This document shows, piece by piece, positions 48,900-62,314 of a stretch of 64,000 nt of DNA (position 1 is the stretch's first letter; each line of letters opens with the position of its first letter). Source of the DNA: Gavia stellata. Taxonomy: Eukaryota > Chordata > Aves > Gaviiformes > Gaviidae. The notes beneath the pieces were generated by a model. It searched no databases and had not been told where the DNA came from. It was given only the letters and a program-made list of their open reading frames with translations. The position numbers and the translations under genes were made by a program. The DNA is taken from NCBI RefSeq assembly GCF_030936135.1, contig NC_082603.1, positions 18,677,880 through 18,741,879 of the forward strand, in the 5' to 3' direction.

Positions 48900-51800
48900 C
48901 TGTGGGCAGTCACAGCTCTGCCTGCACTGTAGGAACCTGCCCAAATCCTCTGCCTCTAGCTCGGGTAGGACCCCTGCTTCTTCCAGACAGCTTTGGACAG
49001 TAAGGAACTAGCAAAGGTCTTCTTAATTCATCAAATGAATATGATAATGATAAAAGTTTAATCCAGCATCAACTGGACAGGAATATCAATTTAGCTTCTG
49101 CTCAAGACAGGAGTATCTCAAAGCTGTAGGTACCACTAAAATTGGGAGTCCTAGGGTCTGCCATTTCACATTCACTCCAAAACCCTGACACGTTAGCTCT
49201 TGAGCTGCACTACAGTAGTTCAGAGTAGGAGATGCGTCCTTAGCTGGATGTACTTCAGCGAAAAAGCATCAGGATCATAGGGTATTCCAAGAACACCACC
49301 ATACATAGGCCACCCTGCAAAACACGGCACATTTGAGAAGACAGCATGTTTTCTTTCTCTGTTCTGTGCTGCTACCTATTCTCTGTGACTATCTGTGAGG
49401 AAGTGAGTGCAGACAAAATGACAGCAGCATGTTAATACAATTTTTTTGGCCCATTACAGTGCAGGCAGCCTAAAAACCCCAGAAATGTACAGTATATAGG
49501 GTTGCTAGCATGAACCTCACTTTGCAGCAATGGATATATATAGATCTATTGTCTACAAAGACCTTCTCTACACAGCCTATGCTGATTTTAATTGACAATT
49601 CTTAAGTGTCAACTGGAGCCTCGTGCCAGATAAAATTAAGTCAATATTTTAAAACACCTTTACTCAGACCAACAGGCATTTCTTTGTAGAGTGTCTAATA
49701 GGCCACCACAGAAAAAAGATTATTTTTTTAAGAGAGGGAAACACTGGCCGCATTTTTGTGACTCTAATGGAAACCAAGAATAGTGCTACAGTGAATTTTA
49801 ATTGAGTGCTACACTTCCTATCTGGCCATCTGGTCCAAACTGCTAGCAATAATCAGAGTATGACATTTTACAGGGGGTTTTGATGGCAACTACCATATTC
49901 AGATACAGCTGTCTTGCGTTCAAGTCATGCAGTCGTCAGAATACTGTCCACAACTGGGGGTAGGGGAGTGTTAAGAGGAAGGGGAGAGAGACTTGCAGAG
50001 GTGAATGAGTAAGATTGTGCTGAATTCTTGTTCTCCACAAGGACAGGAACTGGTCCCAGTGTAGGACTACGTGTGCTCCTAACTCACTTGTACAAACAAA
50101 ACTGAAAAACATAATTAAGCATTTTGCTGAACAAAGGTTCTGTTCACATACTCTGCTGAATGAAGACTTTTGGTGGATTTCAAAACACAGGAAGATGATG
50201 AATAAGCTAAAGATGGGGGAAGGGAAGTAGAAAATACAGATGTAATCCTAAAACAATATTCCCAGTCAGAATTTACTTTGAAAAGGGAGACAGAGACATT
50301 CCACAGAAAAACCGTTAAAAGATTGGATCAAAGTGGTACTCAATGTTAAAAGTTAGAACAGGTAACACTGCTGAAAGCTATACTGAGGTTAACTGGAATA
50401 AACCGTTGTTAGAAGACAGGAAATAGGTGATTACCCAGTAGGTGGTTCCTGAGTTGTGTTCAGAACAAAGCCTGTGCTAAGCACACTGAAGGTCTAGTTA
50501 GAAAAGATCATATAAGAAATACTTCTTATGAAAAAAAAAATGTTTTCAAAGATTTTGGAGAGGAAATAAAAGGCTTGACTAAAGAAGAAACCAGAATGTC
50601 AGGATCAAGGAGACATCCTGAGTAACAGCAATAGGGAAAGGAAATTAAAAAAAATATACAGCATAAGGTGGCACAGGCAATGCTTTTCTAAGCAAGATGT
50701 TTTCCTGTCATCACCTGGTTTTTAAATGCTGAAGAATAAGGATTACTCTCTGCTTCTTTTAGACGATATTGCATTCTTGCCTCCTGCTGATCCTTGCATT
50801 TTATTCTTATTGACTAATAGTGAAGTCTTTGTCTGAGACTTTCCAAGAAAACTTCTAAGGTGGATTCCAAGTAGACAGAGGAATTAAAGGTGAGTATTTG
50901 TCTCCCAAGAGCTTTCAACACAAAATAAATGTTTGTTGGCTCTAGTAGCCCTACAGGCATTAACAGCTCATGACACTTAATACTGCATTACTAATAATTT
51001 ATGCGTGTCTGCTAGTATGCTACTAACAACAACAAAAAATAATTAGTGCTTTGGGATTCCAATACCATTCACTCCTGTTGTTTACAAATGCTTTGACTCC
51101 ACTGTACAGTTCTAGTATTGCAACTACAAGTCATAAAAATGTAATCAAGTATCCAGCACTTGAAACTCTGTATCACATAATTTTCTGCAGAAAACACAGG
51201 AAATACACTTCAATGTATTCTTACGCAGATCCTGGCTTCTCACAAGTGTCCTAGGTCTTTCTTTCTTATGTTATCTTATTTTTTACATTTCACTCACCTT
51301 GCACAGAGGTGAAAGAATTTTACACCTAGTAAATATTTCATTAATGCCAGCTTCTGTTTGCTCAGCACTCTTGGAAAGTCTTTTATTTCTAGTCAATTCA
51401 GCACTTGTTTGGAGACAACTTTATGCTTGCTGTGGACATTAACACACTAGAAATCAAAAGTCCTCCAGTAGGAAACTACTTACTGTGTTGTTTTATGTAA
51501 TCACTGTCGCTTTACTCATTAGGCCACAAACGTGCAGCCCTGATTTCAACTGAGACAGCTCAAGAGGGTCATCTGCTTCAAATAACCTCCTGATGCTGAT
51601 TATAGTCCCTAGCTATTTTGTCACCAGAAGTTGCTGCTCTCTCAGAACTGCAGTCTGGTTTATGTGTGATGTTGCTCCCCAGTTTGGTGCTACCAAAGTT
51701 AACCTGATTAGTTTAAACACTTTTCATTACAGGGTTTCTTGAATCTGTATCATTTTGAAAGACCCAATTTGGGATCAACCCATATAAGCTCTTTCCCATT

Positions 51801-53796
51801 TAACTTGCCCTTACAATAAAGCAGGATCTGCTCTGCACCTTGCAGACTCAGATCCTCAGGGAAGTTGTTAGATTGAAAGACCAAAAGCAATTTATTTGTC
51901 TTGCAGCACACTTTCATTCTGGACCTTTTTTCCTCATTCTCTTCAGTCTTCTTTCCTAATGTGTAGTTTGAGGTTGGCCAGTGATTTATCTGAAAAATTT
52001 ATTCCCAATATCCTTCCAGAAGGTGAAAACATCAGTTCTGAACTACTTGTAGCCCCTGCCAGTGAAAATGTCACAGTCACTTTCTGGTACCTTGAGGAAT
52101 CCATAAAAAAACATGCAGCTGCTACATCTCAAGCAGAAATTTGCCTTCTGTTTTCTAGAGATCATGGGGAAAAATAAGACAAAAAGGTCTGTTACACCAA
52201 AATACCTCTACCCAAATTTAAATACAAAGAAGGCATCTCTGGAATCTGTCAGAAAATACTTCCATTGTCATATCCATTTTCATTATTAACAGCTTGATTC
52301 CACAGGGAAAAAAAAAGCCTATTTTGTCCACAAACCATCACAATGTAAAAATACATAATTTTATAAAGAAGTCAAAGATACAGAGACATAATTTGAAATC
52401 AGTCTTGGCAGTATGAACAATATCTAAATAAATTAATATTAATTTATGGATACTGCTAAGAAATGCTAGACTTATCCACCACCTGCTTCACTCTGCAGTT
52501 GCATTCAAGTTGCTTTGATATACACAAAATGTATGAGGTCATTTAAAATTGGAGTGCTCTCAGCACCTGCTAAGATTAGATCTTTAGAGGCAATAAAGCC
52601 AGTATAATCTGAACTCCAGGATCAAACTAATTGGCTATGATACCTTTTTTAAAATAGTGCCAAGCATACACAGTAGCTACTATCTGATAAGTAAATCATT
52701 ACAGTGCAGCCTACCAGGCAAAGAAAAGAAAAAGTCATTATTTTTGAATGAGAATCAAAGTAAATAATAAATGTGTACAGCACAGGCTCATATGAGAAGT
52801 TCCTTGGCACATATTTGGGATGTTTAATCATTAAAAAATGTAGTTAGACACGAGTCATACAGCTCACCCCAAATGACGGAAAAGTCTTATGCATTGTTTA
52901 ATACTGCATACTGTGAGTAATATAGGAAATTCTCACTGTAGTATTTCCAGCTTCCTAGACTCCTCTGATGCAATCCAGCGTTAGTCACACAGTGTGGGAG
53001 CAGTCAGATAGCCACATCCTCTTCCCCAATCCAGATGCTGGCTGGACTCAGCCTTTAGGAATAAAGTTAGGCCTCTGAGGTATTTGGGGCTGTATTTCTT
53101 TATCTGTGTTATCGTACATTGTATTTAAGATGGCACACTAATTTCTCAGAACATCTCTTTAACAAATACTTGCAAAAGACACGATTCATACCATTTTTCT
53201 TGAACTGGGCTTACAGCCACACCATGGCAGACTGTGAAGTGGCAGCATGGCAATGGGCTGGGGATAAGGATGGTACCTTCCACTCGAGAGACTCCAAATT
53301 ACCCGTGGCTAAGAGGTGTGTGGTTGCCCTGCCTAACCTATTGCACAGGCGTGAGTACAGGACTGGACACTGAACTGCTGCAGACATCAGCATGTCTTTC
53401 TATGCTTTTGCTTGAAAAGCAGGACTGTTAGCACAGCATACTTGTGCAGTTCTGAGGAAGAAAAGGAATAGAAGAAGGTACTAACAAGAGGAACTGTGAG
53501 CAAAGAAATTTTCTCATCTGCTGCCCAGTTGCTTTTGTGATCAGAAAAACAGGCTTTCACCCATTTCTTAGTAAACAAGACTGTGTCAAAGGCTTATATG
53601 TCCCATCAGTAATTTAATATTTTTCCTGCTTGACAAAAAATGTGCAGGACCCTAAATTCATATAAAAAGGCTATTACAACACATATGTGCCTTTTTGAAC
53701 TGCCATGTGTAAGGTTTTTTTTTTTTTTATGACTTGCATAATACCACTTTGGAAAGTACTGGCTATATCCCAAGGGAAAGCTGATCTAAATTTTAC

Positions 53797-53858
53797 GTTT
53801 TTCATCTCTACTTTGATTTGACCAAGGTACAGGTTCATTAGAGTCTTATCTACTGCAG
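53797..53858 (-). CDS. candidate upstream exon, low confidence
   Basis: Acceptor TTTTCTACTGTAG and a weak donor AAAAAC|GTAAAA bound 20 open codons (AVDKTLMNLYLGQIKVEMKN), phase 1 in and 0 out. The out-phase fits the candidate exon at 48367-48479. Confidence 0.25.
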
Positions 53859-54448
53859 CTACAGTAGAAAACTCCAACGGACAAAACAAAGCTGAAGACA
53901 GCTGATTTTCTAAGGACTGTCAATAGTGTGATTTGTGCACCCAAGTTCTGCCCAGTAATTTTCTCCTCTTCAATTGAACTGCCTCTCACTAATCTGTTTT
54001 GAAGTGTAGAGATTCCTGACTACCATTGCTACTTTACAAAAAAGATGGAGCTGGGTTATACTGAAAGAAATTAGCCTAAAAATGCACTAATTCTTACTTC
54101 TAATGGATGAGAATGTGTTAAGCAGTTAGACCAGCCATGCAAGACTTTTATCAAAAATTCAGGATGCATTACTGTGCACTTACAAAATGCATGCGATGCT
54201 TCTAAACTGCAAGTTAGTATGAGATACTTGGAGTGCTTAAAAAAAGCCAGAAAAGCTTAATGTGGGTGCTAGAAAAATTACTTATTTTAAATATGGAAAT
54301 AAATATTACTTCTAAGTATGAAAGATAAATTTGAAAAAGCAAATACCTCACCATACCTGAATTTATTTATTTAGCTGGCTCCTGGGATTCAGGACCGATT
54401 TAATTTTATGAATACTGTTGAACACTGAATTCAAAAGACTTGACTTAA

Positions 54449-54742
54449 TCATCAGGCTCAGATGTCAGTGTTCCTGTTTTCCCTGCTAACTTTGAAAATC
54501 CTGTCAAGTTAGCAATCTTTGAAATTGAAGTTTTGGCCCTTTACACTGCTGAAAGTGTGGCAAGGCTGAACTGCTCATTCAGTTTCTCTAACACTGTTGA
54601 GACTGGCCTCCTTCAAGACCTTCTGACTGATATACAAAGTGAGTCTTCCCTGCTTAAAGCACAAAATGCTGTTAAAGAAATTAAATTATCAATTTTGGGG
54701 GAGAACTTGAAAAAAATGCTACTGAGAATAGGTAGCAACTAG
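54449..54742 (+). CDS. protein-like open frame of 97 codons, status unknown
   Basis: Open from after a TAA to a TAG, reading NPVKLAIFEIEVLALYTAES, then ETGLLQDLLTDIQSESSLLK and EIKLSILGENLKKMLLRIG. Looks helical and coding-like. A donor (ACAAA|GTGAGT) inside it and an acceptor-like ATCATCAG at its start would also allow an exon 54456-54641. Could be an exon on the plus strand, a retrocopy fragment or chance. Confidence 0.25.
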   Translation, partial: SSGSDVSVPVFPANFENPVKLAIFEIEVLALYTAESVARLNCSFSFSNTVETGLLQDLLTDIQSESSLLKAQNAVKEIKLSILGENLKKMLLRIGSN

Positions 54743-55362
54743 AATTTGCATAGCGGTCCATCACTACAGCAGACTTTGATTGTTGTGTAAGTTGGAGCTG
54801 TTATATGTTTTTCACATTACTTCAGCTGAAATTTAAACCAAAACTATTGCACCAGATGCTATAGAATTGTAACTAAAAGAGCAGACAATATTGCCTTTGC
54901 TGCATTAGTTAAACTGCAGAGGATCTTATTAAATCACGTGCTCATAAGATTCTGTTTTACCTACAGGAGTCGCATAATCAGGTGTCTTGCAAGAGAGATG
55001 TCAGAGCCAGCTGGGGCAGACGAGACTCTAAAACGCCTTTATTCTTCACTATCTCAGCTGATCTGGTAAACACTGAGCATCACTTAGCAGGGTAAGGACT
55101 CAAACAGTGCTTATTTCATCAGCTGAGGATGAATCAGCCGTATCTTAACAACATCCCTTCTGCTATCTGTATCACAGACCTAGAGTAGCAGTGTCGTGCC
55201 CGGAAAATAGAACATTGCATGGATTTCCCCATGATGTCTGCTTTGTACACGATATTTTGTGAAAAATATGGGCATCAATGTGACGAAAGGCCAACGGAAG
55301 GCTAAAGTTTCTTTTTTTTTTCTTTTTGAACCACCTTGTGACATGGCAAGGTTTGGGATCTG

Positions 55363-55377
55363 CTGCCCTCCGGTGGA
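55363..55377 (-). promoter_or_regulatory. CTCF-like motif
   Basis: CTGCCCTCCGGTGGA on the plus strand resembles CTGCCNCCTNGTGG, the reverse of the CTCF core. Confidence 0.25.
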
Positions 55378-56626
55378 TGCCTGGAGAGGTCCTCTCTGCC
55401 AGCAGGAGCACTGCATTTCAGACGAGGAGAATTCTCAAAAAGCACGACAGGAAAAAGGAATAAAGCGTGAAGTTCTTTGTGTGTCTTATTTAGGATAAAA
55501 AATAATAGCTGGGACTATTTCTTAATGTCACTATTTTGTTCTGGTTTTGTCAGAGTATTTCCACATCCAAGTAGAGGTGTTCTAGTTTGTTCTATGACAC
55601 CGGTTCTCTTCAACCAGCTTTCACTCTTTCATTTTATATCAATATATATAATGATTACATATATAACACAACACATACAGTAATGATATCCAATGTATCT
55701 ATTGCACCTGAAAATATCTGCATGCTGCTTCCTAATCCATCTCTTTGTGATTATTATCAAAACACTAGACCTCTTTCTAGCATCAACATTTAAAAAAAAA
55801 CAATGAAGACTTGCTATGGAAAGTATTTTCTTATTGTCTTGTATAGTTCTTTTAAAAATATTTATCTGTATTACTGGACATTTTAGAACAAGAAATGCAT
55901 TTGACACACGTCATGCCAGGCCCCTGTAAAAATCTGATTTGAGAGGTTCTTTCAGCTCTGCAGTGGTCTGAGATACTGGATGTTAAGATCACAATATTAC
56001 TAAGCATACAAAATCGGTTGGAGTTGTACAACCTTTCTCTTAAAGCTCTGTATAGTGATGTCGATATTAAGGCAAACGGGTTTTGTAAAGATTTACAAAA
56101 GCAACAGGAATAGGTTGCAAAGACATTTCAAATATATATTTTTTTTTCTAACTGAATAATCAAATTTAGTGATGATGAGATGGTGATTAAAGGGAACTTT
56201 TCAATTTATGAACGGAGTAAGTCTCTGTTTGTCCTGGTTGTGAAGGAAACCTTAGAAATACAAATCCTGTGACTTTGTGGAATACCTTAAGAAATCTGGA
56301 AAAACCCGTTCTTTTCCTGATAAGGGGTTAACTTAGGTATGAGATGATTGTTAACGATTTTGACACTTCATTCGTTCCAGAAAGACAGGCCTAAGAAGGT
56401 AACAAGTTTGCCCAGTTTACACCGAGCACCAAGCTTTATGTTGCTCAGGAGATGCTACATATACGTGTGCGCGTAGCTCCGTATCAAGAAGTATTTGAAC
56501 GTGAAGAGATCAGAAAAATCCTAATTCAAGTTCTGAGAAAAAATCCACCAGAACTTGGAAATCAGGAGACATTTCTAAAACATTCAGCCAAGCTGCTGTG
56601 CCTCACTTTGCGAACAGACCTCTCAC

Positions 56627-56650
56627 CTGGCAGCAGCCTTTCACCCGCAT
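56627..56650 (-). CDS. candidate first coding exon from the 57 kb CpG island
   Basis: An ATG in the context GTACGCCATGCGG is followed eight codons later by a strong donor TGCCAG|GTGAGAGG, inside a CpG island. This has the form of a first coding exon on the minus strand (MRVKGCCQ), phase 0 out. Which gene it belongs to is unknown; the unrecognised gene downstream is one option. Confidence 0.3.
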
Positions 56651-57530
56651 GGCGTACCGGCAAGGCCTTCGCGCAGTGCCACCTCAGCCGCCCGCCTCGG
56701 TACCATGACCAACGTTGCGCTTTGGCGGATCACCTCGCCCTCAGGAGGGAGGCCCGACGGCCCGCGGCAGGGCGCGCTGCTTTCCCGCCGCATTTTCCAG
56801 GCCATGCCCACCGATGCCATGGCCCCGCTCCTCATTTCCCCGGCGGCTCTGGGGCACCTGTGAGGAGGCACCCGCGGGAAAGCCGCCAAGGACAGCCCGC
56901 TCCCGCCCGCCGCCCCCCTCCGGATGCGGGGCTGGACTTCACCTATCTCGGCCCACGCAGCTTTACACTCTCTCCGGCCGCTCACGGTGCCCTGTCCCGG
57001 GCGGGCGATAAGGGAAGGGCCCTCACTTCCCCCCGAAGCCGCCATTTCCCTCAGGGCTCTTCTACCCCTTCCCTCTGAGGCGCCGCGAGGGAGCGCCCGC
57101 GGGCGGCGGGGAGACGGGCTCTCCCCGCCCCTTGGGGGCGGTGGCGGGGCAGGCGGCGGCCTAGCTCCGCCCCGGTGGCGCTGCACCTCCCTTCGCGGGC
57201 GGGAGCGCGGCGGCTGGGGGAGGCGGCGCTGGGGCGGTGAGTTGTGGTGGCGCGGGCAGGGCGTGGAGGCTCTGCCCTCAGGGCCTCTCTCTGCCGTGGG
57301 CCTATGGGGGAAGCGGCCCCGGGGCGGGCTGGGCCTCGCCAGCACCCAGCCTGGGCTGGGGGTGCTGAGGGGCTGCGTCTGCCAGCCCTCAGAGCGGGCG
57401 GGAGCCAGTGCCGCGGGCGCGGGGAATGCGGAGTGGTGATGGGCGGGGGCGGCCCGGGGGCGGCCGGCTCCCTCCCCTCAGCTGAACAGGGGGCCTGTCG
57501 GTGAGGGCGGGGTGTTCGCTAGAGCACGGC
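56640..57530. promoter_or_regulatory. CpG island, probable divergent promoter
   Basis: GC-rich block with a minus-strand donor after an ATG (56627/56626) and a plus-strand donor GGGGCG|GTGAGT at 57236/57237. In human the KYAT3 gene lies head-to-head with LRRC8B beyond the GBP cluster, so a plus-strand gene starting here is plausible, but I found no KYAT3 exon in the window. Confidence 0.5.
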
Positions 57531-58407
57531 AGTTTCTGGCCTTTCAAACTTTGTGCTGCGAACTCGGAGTGCTTCAGGGTGAGAATACGCGTGGGTAGAG
57601 GGCGTCAGTGAAAGTACAAATGCAATATAAAGCGACTAAATGGCAAAGCTGCTGTATGAGGGGAAAAAAGTAAGAAAAAACCCCCACAACCTCATCTCTC
57701 CCCTCATTCCATATTGTGAGGTTTATTTCTCCACTCTCAGTTTTCTCCATTCCACGTAGATTATGGAAGAAGAAATTAAAAAATGTTGACTACTGTGACA
57801 AATACTTCACATACAGCAGTTTTTAAGTTCAGTGCCCTTAGTAAGAATACACAACTTCCCCGAGTCCAGCAATTTTAGCAGCTGTTCTCTTGGTTTGACA
57901 TGTTGTTTATTACTTCTAGATGGTAGAAAAAAAAGTTTTGGGAGAGGCCTTGGCAAGATGGCACCCTTTCTTTCTATAAAACTTTCATCCTCTAGACACA
58001 TACAAAGAGACAGTCTTTTAAAGGCTTCACAAAGTTTGGCTGAGATGTAACATTTTCCAGGTTTGCACATCCAACAAATATTAAACCCAACACAAATATA
58101 ACAGGGATATTTACATTATTGTGGTGGCTGATGGGCTTGCAGTTGTTTCTAGTAACGTTTGTCACTGAGACTGCACAGTAAGATGAGACTACTTGTTACA
58201 TGGAAAAAATGCAGCAGCTTAAGGGGTCTGACCGTAAGTCTTTCAAGCTCAAAGGCATTGTTTTTATAGAGGTGGTATAACTGAAGCTCAGAAATGAAGG
58301 AACAGCAGCATTTGGCCTTTAGTTTCAAAGAGAAAAAAAAAATCAATTAGTTACAAACATGTAACTTTTCCTAAAATGCCCAGTGATACAGCAGCATCCA
58401 AGGTCAG

Positions 58408-58686
58408 GGTACTGTACGACCAGGAGGCTGGGCAGGTGTTGTGAAGGGAGCAGAAGGGCCTGCGACTCAGCGGTTGTATCTGTGCTGGAGTGGTTATAAA
58501 GGTACTGTATGACCAGGAGGCTGGGCAGGTGTTGTGAAGGGAGCAGAAGGGCCTGCGACTCAGCGGTTGTATCTGTGCTGGAGTGGTTATAAAGGTACTG
58601 TATGACCAGGAGGCTGGGCAGGTGTTGTGAAGGGAGCAGAAGGGCCTGCGACTCAGCGGTTGTATCTGTGCTGGAGTGGTTATAAA
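58408..58686. repeat. minisatellite, 3 x 93 bp
   Basis: Three head-to-tail copies of a 93-bp unit begin at 58408, 58501 and 58594. Copies 2 and 3 look identical and copy 1 differs at one base (C for T in TGTACGACC), so expansion is recent. Because 93 is a multiple of three, two minus-strand frames stay open through all copies; these are not treated as genes. Confidence 0.95.
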
Positions 58687-61600
58687 GCACAGCATGAGCT
58701 AAATGATTATTAGTACACAGATGTATTCATAAAGTTCCCATGACAAAGACTTAACTGTATCTTCCAGTCTAGTTTAAGTCACCAAATCTGAATTTAAACC
58801 AGATTAGTAACCAGAATATGTCTTCCTCCCAGCCCCACTAAAAACATGAACTGTGTTGACCATTCTGGTAGTCTTCCTTGCTTTTCATTCCCCTAAAAAA
58901 ATAGGAAGCTGCATGAATGGTCATTCGTTACCTCTTTTTCCCTAACATGTTCATTTTCCTGTTTTCTTTATGAGTATGCAAGCCTGATTTCCAGGAGGAC
59001 TGATTATGAGTTAAAGCATGAATGCCTTAGAGCACTGAAAATTAGAATGGGATGAAAAGTATTCCTAACTGTTAATTTCCGAGCTTAACAGACACGACTC
59101 TTGGCCAAGAAGCCGCTGCCTGGCTCCAAGATTGAAAAAAGAGACATTAATAAGACTAAGAAAGAAAAAATCAATACCTTTTCATTCGCCCACGAAGACC
59201 AGTGCATTTTCTGTGTTTGAAGAACCTTACAAAATTTTAAGAGGGTTGAAACAGGGTTTGCAGTACCTCTGTAGCTGCCTAGCACTGTGTAACTTTCCTG
59301 AGCTGGAATAAACTTTCTATCTTGATGAGAAAAACTTACCTTAGGACATTATAAAACATCTCATTGATGTCTTACACATACTTGGTCATTGCCAAAACAC
59401 ATACAGAGGTAATAATTAAGTGTGCACTCATCGTAAAAGTAACAGTAAATAATTCTCTTGAGCCTGTGATATGTATTAACATGTCATATACAATTATAGT
59501 GGGAATGTGTGTGTTTGGAAAAAAAAAAAGAGTAGATCTTGCTTTTTTCTGAGATCAGTGTGGGAGGGTATCTGGTTATATGAAGATGGCCTTTGCCTTT
59601 ACTTCCTAGAATAGCTTAAATGGGATTCTGTGTTGCAGAAGACAGAAGAGGTATTTTTAGAAAGAAAAAAGTCATAGAAGTATTTTATAGGAGGCTTTCC
59701 CATTTAGTGACTAGTAGTCTAGTTCCTTGAGCCTGAAGAAATGCTGTTCAGCATTGACTGGAAAAGTGTCACAAAGATGGAAATGTAATGGGACAAACGT
59801 TACATGCTAGTAGTGCCTTGACTTCCTTACTGAGACTGTTCAGCAAAGTATTGTTTCCATTATGTTCCTCATAAAGTTTTCACAATTTCTACATGCCTGT
59901 GGTGTTAAAGGTGGATATCATTTTTTACTTCAGGTATTTCAGAGATTGACTACACCACAGTGATACAGGTCTAATGCTCCTCATCTTATGCTGTGGTTTT
60001 GCATGATTGCCTTGTATCAAATAATGGCTTGTCAAATACCACACTGTCTTTCAGTGCAGCATGGCACTAATGCTAGAAATATTTACAACTGTTAATAATT
60101 TTTCTTACAAAAGTTGGAAGTTAGTTTTGCATGTAAGGTTTGCAATTTTTTATTTCATTTTACTACTCCTCAATACAAAATGAAACAGGCTAAGATATGC
60201 ATGTTTGTCCCTCTGTGCTAACTACTGCAAGTGTTCGCAGCGTGCTGCAAGAGTAATCCTGTCGCTGGTCTGACTCTGGGAGAATAGCGCTATTGTTATA
60301 GTCACATTTTAAGATAGTGTAAGTATGTAACATAAGTAGTTTTTATAAGCATACACAAGGAGAGAAATAGAGGCCTTCACAATCTTTTTGATTTCATGTA
60401 GTTATTATCAAAGATTATGTCAAATATGCTAAGTGCTGTTATTAAAAGTAGCTTAAAATGTATTTACAGGTATTTTTAAACATATATATTTCTTTTGTGC
60501 CTTTCAGAGTATCTGCTGGCTATTGTCAAAGATTTAATTGCTGTTTAATTTTGGTAGTCCTCAGGCCAGCAGAGTTGAGGAAATTGCCAGTGCTTCTTTC
60601 TGTAAAGGAAGCGTCAATGAATTGTACACTAGCAGATTGCTGAATGCAATGGGATTACATGGGTATTATTGAGGGTCTAACTGAGTTAGCTACAGCTCAG
60701 TACTGTGTGAGAAAGACCCTAATTTCAGAATTGAGACTGAGTTTGTAGTACTGGAATAAGAGAAAGGCAAAATCAACATACTTTTAAAACTTAACTTATT
60801 CAGTGAGGCATCCTTAAAAGGGAGTATTGGTTGTCCTTTTCTATTAGTTTACATTGGAAGTGTAAAGAACGCTTTCTTGTTGGACTAAAACCATTCTTCT
60901 TAATGAAAATATCATATTTTACTTTGATATTGAATTACCTTCTCTACTTCTATCTGCAAGGCTTGCATGGTATTGTTTTAAGGGGCAATGCCATTCCTTT
61001 GTTTCTAATACAAATAGTATAGTTTTTCCTTTCTTTTTTGTTTTCTTCCCCTTTTCAGGTAGCAAAGTCTGGGGGGAAGCAGGGGTTATCTATTCTTTAA
61101 TGAGTAAACGAAGTTAATAATTATACTGCTGTGGCTACTGTGTTTCTGACATAGGTCTATTGGTGACATGTTTTTTGCTTATACATCCCAGTGATTTTGA
61201 CAATGTCATCCAAAATATATGTTTAAAAATACCTTCTGGAAGTAATTGCCTGTAATTGCCTGAAGTACCAGCTCTTACTTATTTTTTATAGTTATTGATT
61301 AACAGGGCACATTTTCTCTAGTCAGTGAGCGATCTGTTACTCCACACAGAATGTCCTTTCTAGCTGTCTGTTTTCTGCTGTGGTAGATATTCGATGTTTG
61401 CCAAGTCACTGTGGCAAAACTTAGTATTATATAAAGTGCGTAGGCCTGCCTCTCCAGTGTGACTGGTGATGTCAAGTATCTCCGTTTCAGAATGCCTGAT
61501 TTGAAACACTTGGAAATTGAGAGAAAATGGAAATTAAACCTGTGTGAATTTTTAAAAATTGGGCTCTTTTCTATTCTGTCTAAATAGGCTATCGTAATAG

Positions 61601-62314
61601 CAATTTTTATTACACAAACACATTTTCACAACAATTCTAACAGAGACTTTGAACCTTGAATTGCCTTTAGTCTTAATTAACATTCAAGGAAAAGATCAGT
61701 GCTGTCAAATAGAGGAAACTTTCCTTCTAGATGACATTCAGAAACATTTTGCAGCCCTGTCAGTTAAAAAGTTTCACCCTCTATGCTTACAAATGTGATA
61801 AGGTAATAATTTACTAGAAATTATTTCAATGAAACAAAATCACTGAAGGGAAGAGAAGGGGATCTTATCTTTTAAAATTGCTTAGTGATGTGTAGAAACT
61901 CATTCCTGGAACCTGTGAGTTTTTTTCAGGTCACTTATTTATTAGGCAGGCATGCTTTTTGCTTCACGAAGCTTCTGTTGCCTTGGCATAAGGACATACC
62001 AACTACAAACAGATTTGCTTTCCAGGTCCATCAAACTTTCAGCCTCTGAAGTAAGTATTCCTTCAGCTTCATAGATAAAACTATTTCGTGCAATATTTTA
62101 GAGACGCACTAATTTTGCAATGTTGCCAATATATATGCATTAGCTGTGTTTTCTTTATTTCTTGTTATATTGATCCAAACATTTAATGTCAAGAACAAAA
62201 TAAGATATTTGAATCCATCAAATATTTAACCACAGTAGCATAACAGAATTTGGCGATTATTGCTTTGTGTACCCTTTTCAGTCTTTAAAGTCACATATAG
62301 CACATATCAGACCA

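Larger units (their letters stand above)
46151..56600. other. AT-rich stretch with scattered exon candidates
   Basis: Apart from the candidate exons listed separately (47.2-48.6, 53.8 and 54.5 kb) I see no gene. Further splice-bounded stretches, for example near 51,269-51,301 (donor GCAAG|GTGAGTG) and 55,712-55,774 (donor TTTTCAG|GTGCAA), are too short to judge. A T run at 53715-53728 could be a poly(A) tail of an old minus-strand retrocopy. Confidence 0.4.

Noticed and set aside
56641-57345. 234-codon minus-strand open frame and plus-strand frames in the 57 kb island
   Set aside because: GC-driven open frames. Only the short ATG-plus-donor unit at 56627-56650 was kept as a candidate.
58343-58695. 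Two overlapping minus-strand open frames of about 115 codons
   Set aside because: Produced by the 93-bp minisatellite, whose period is a multiple of three.
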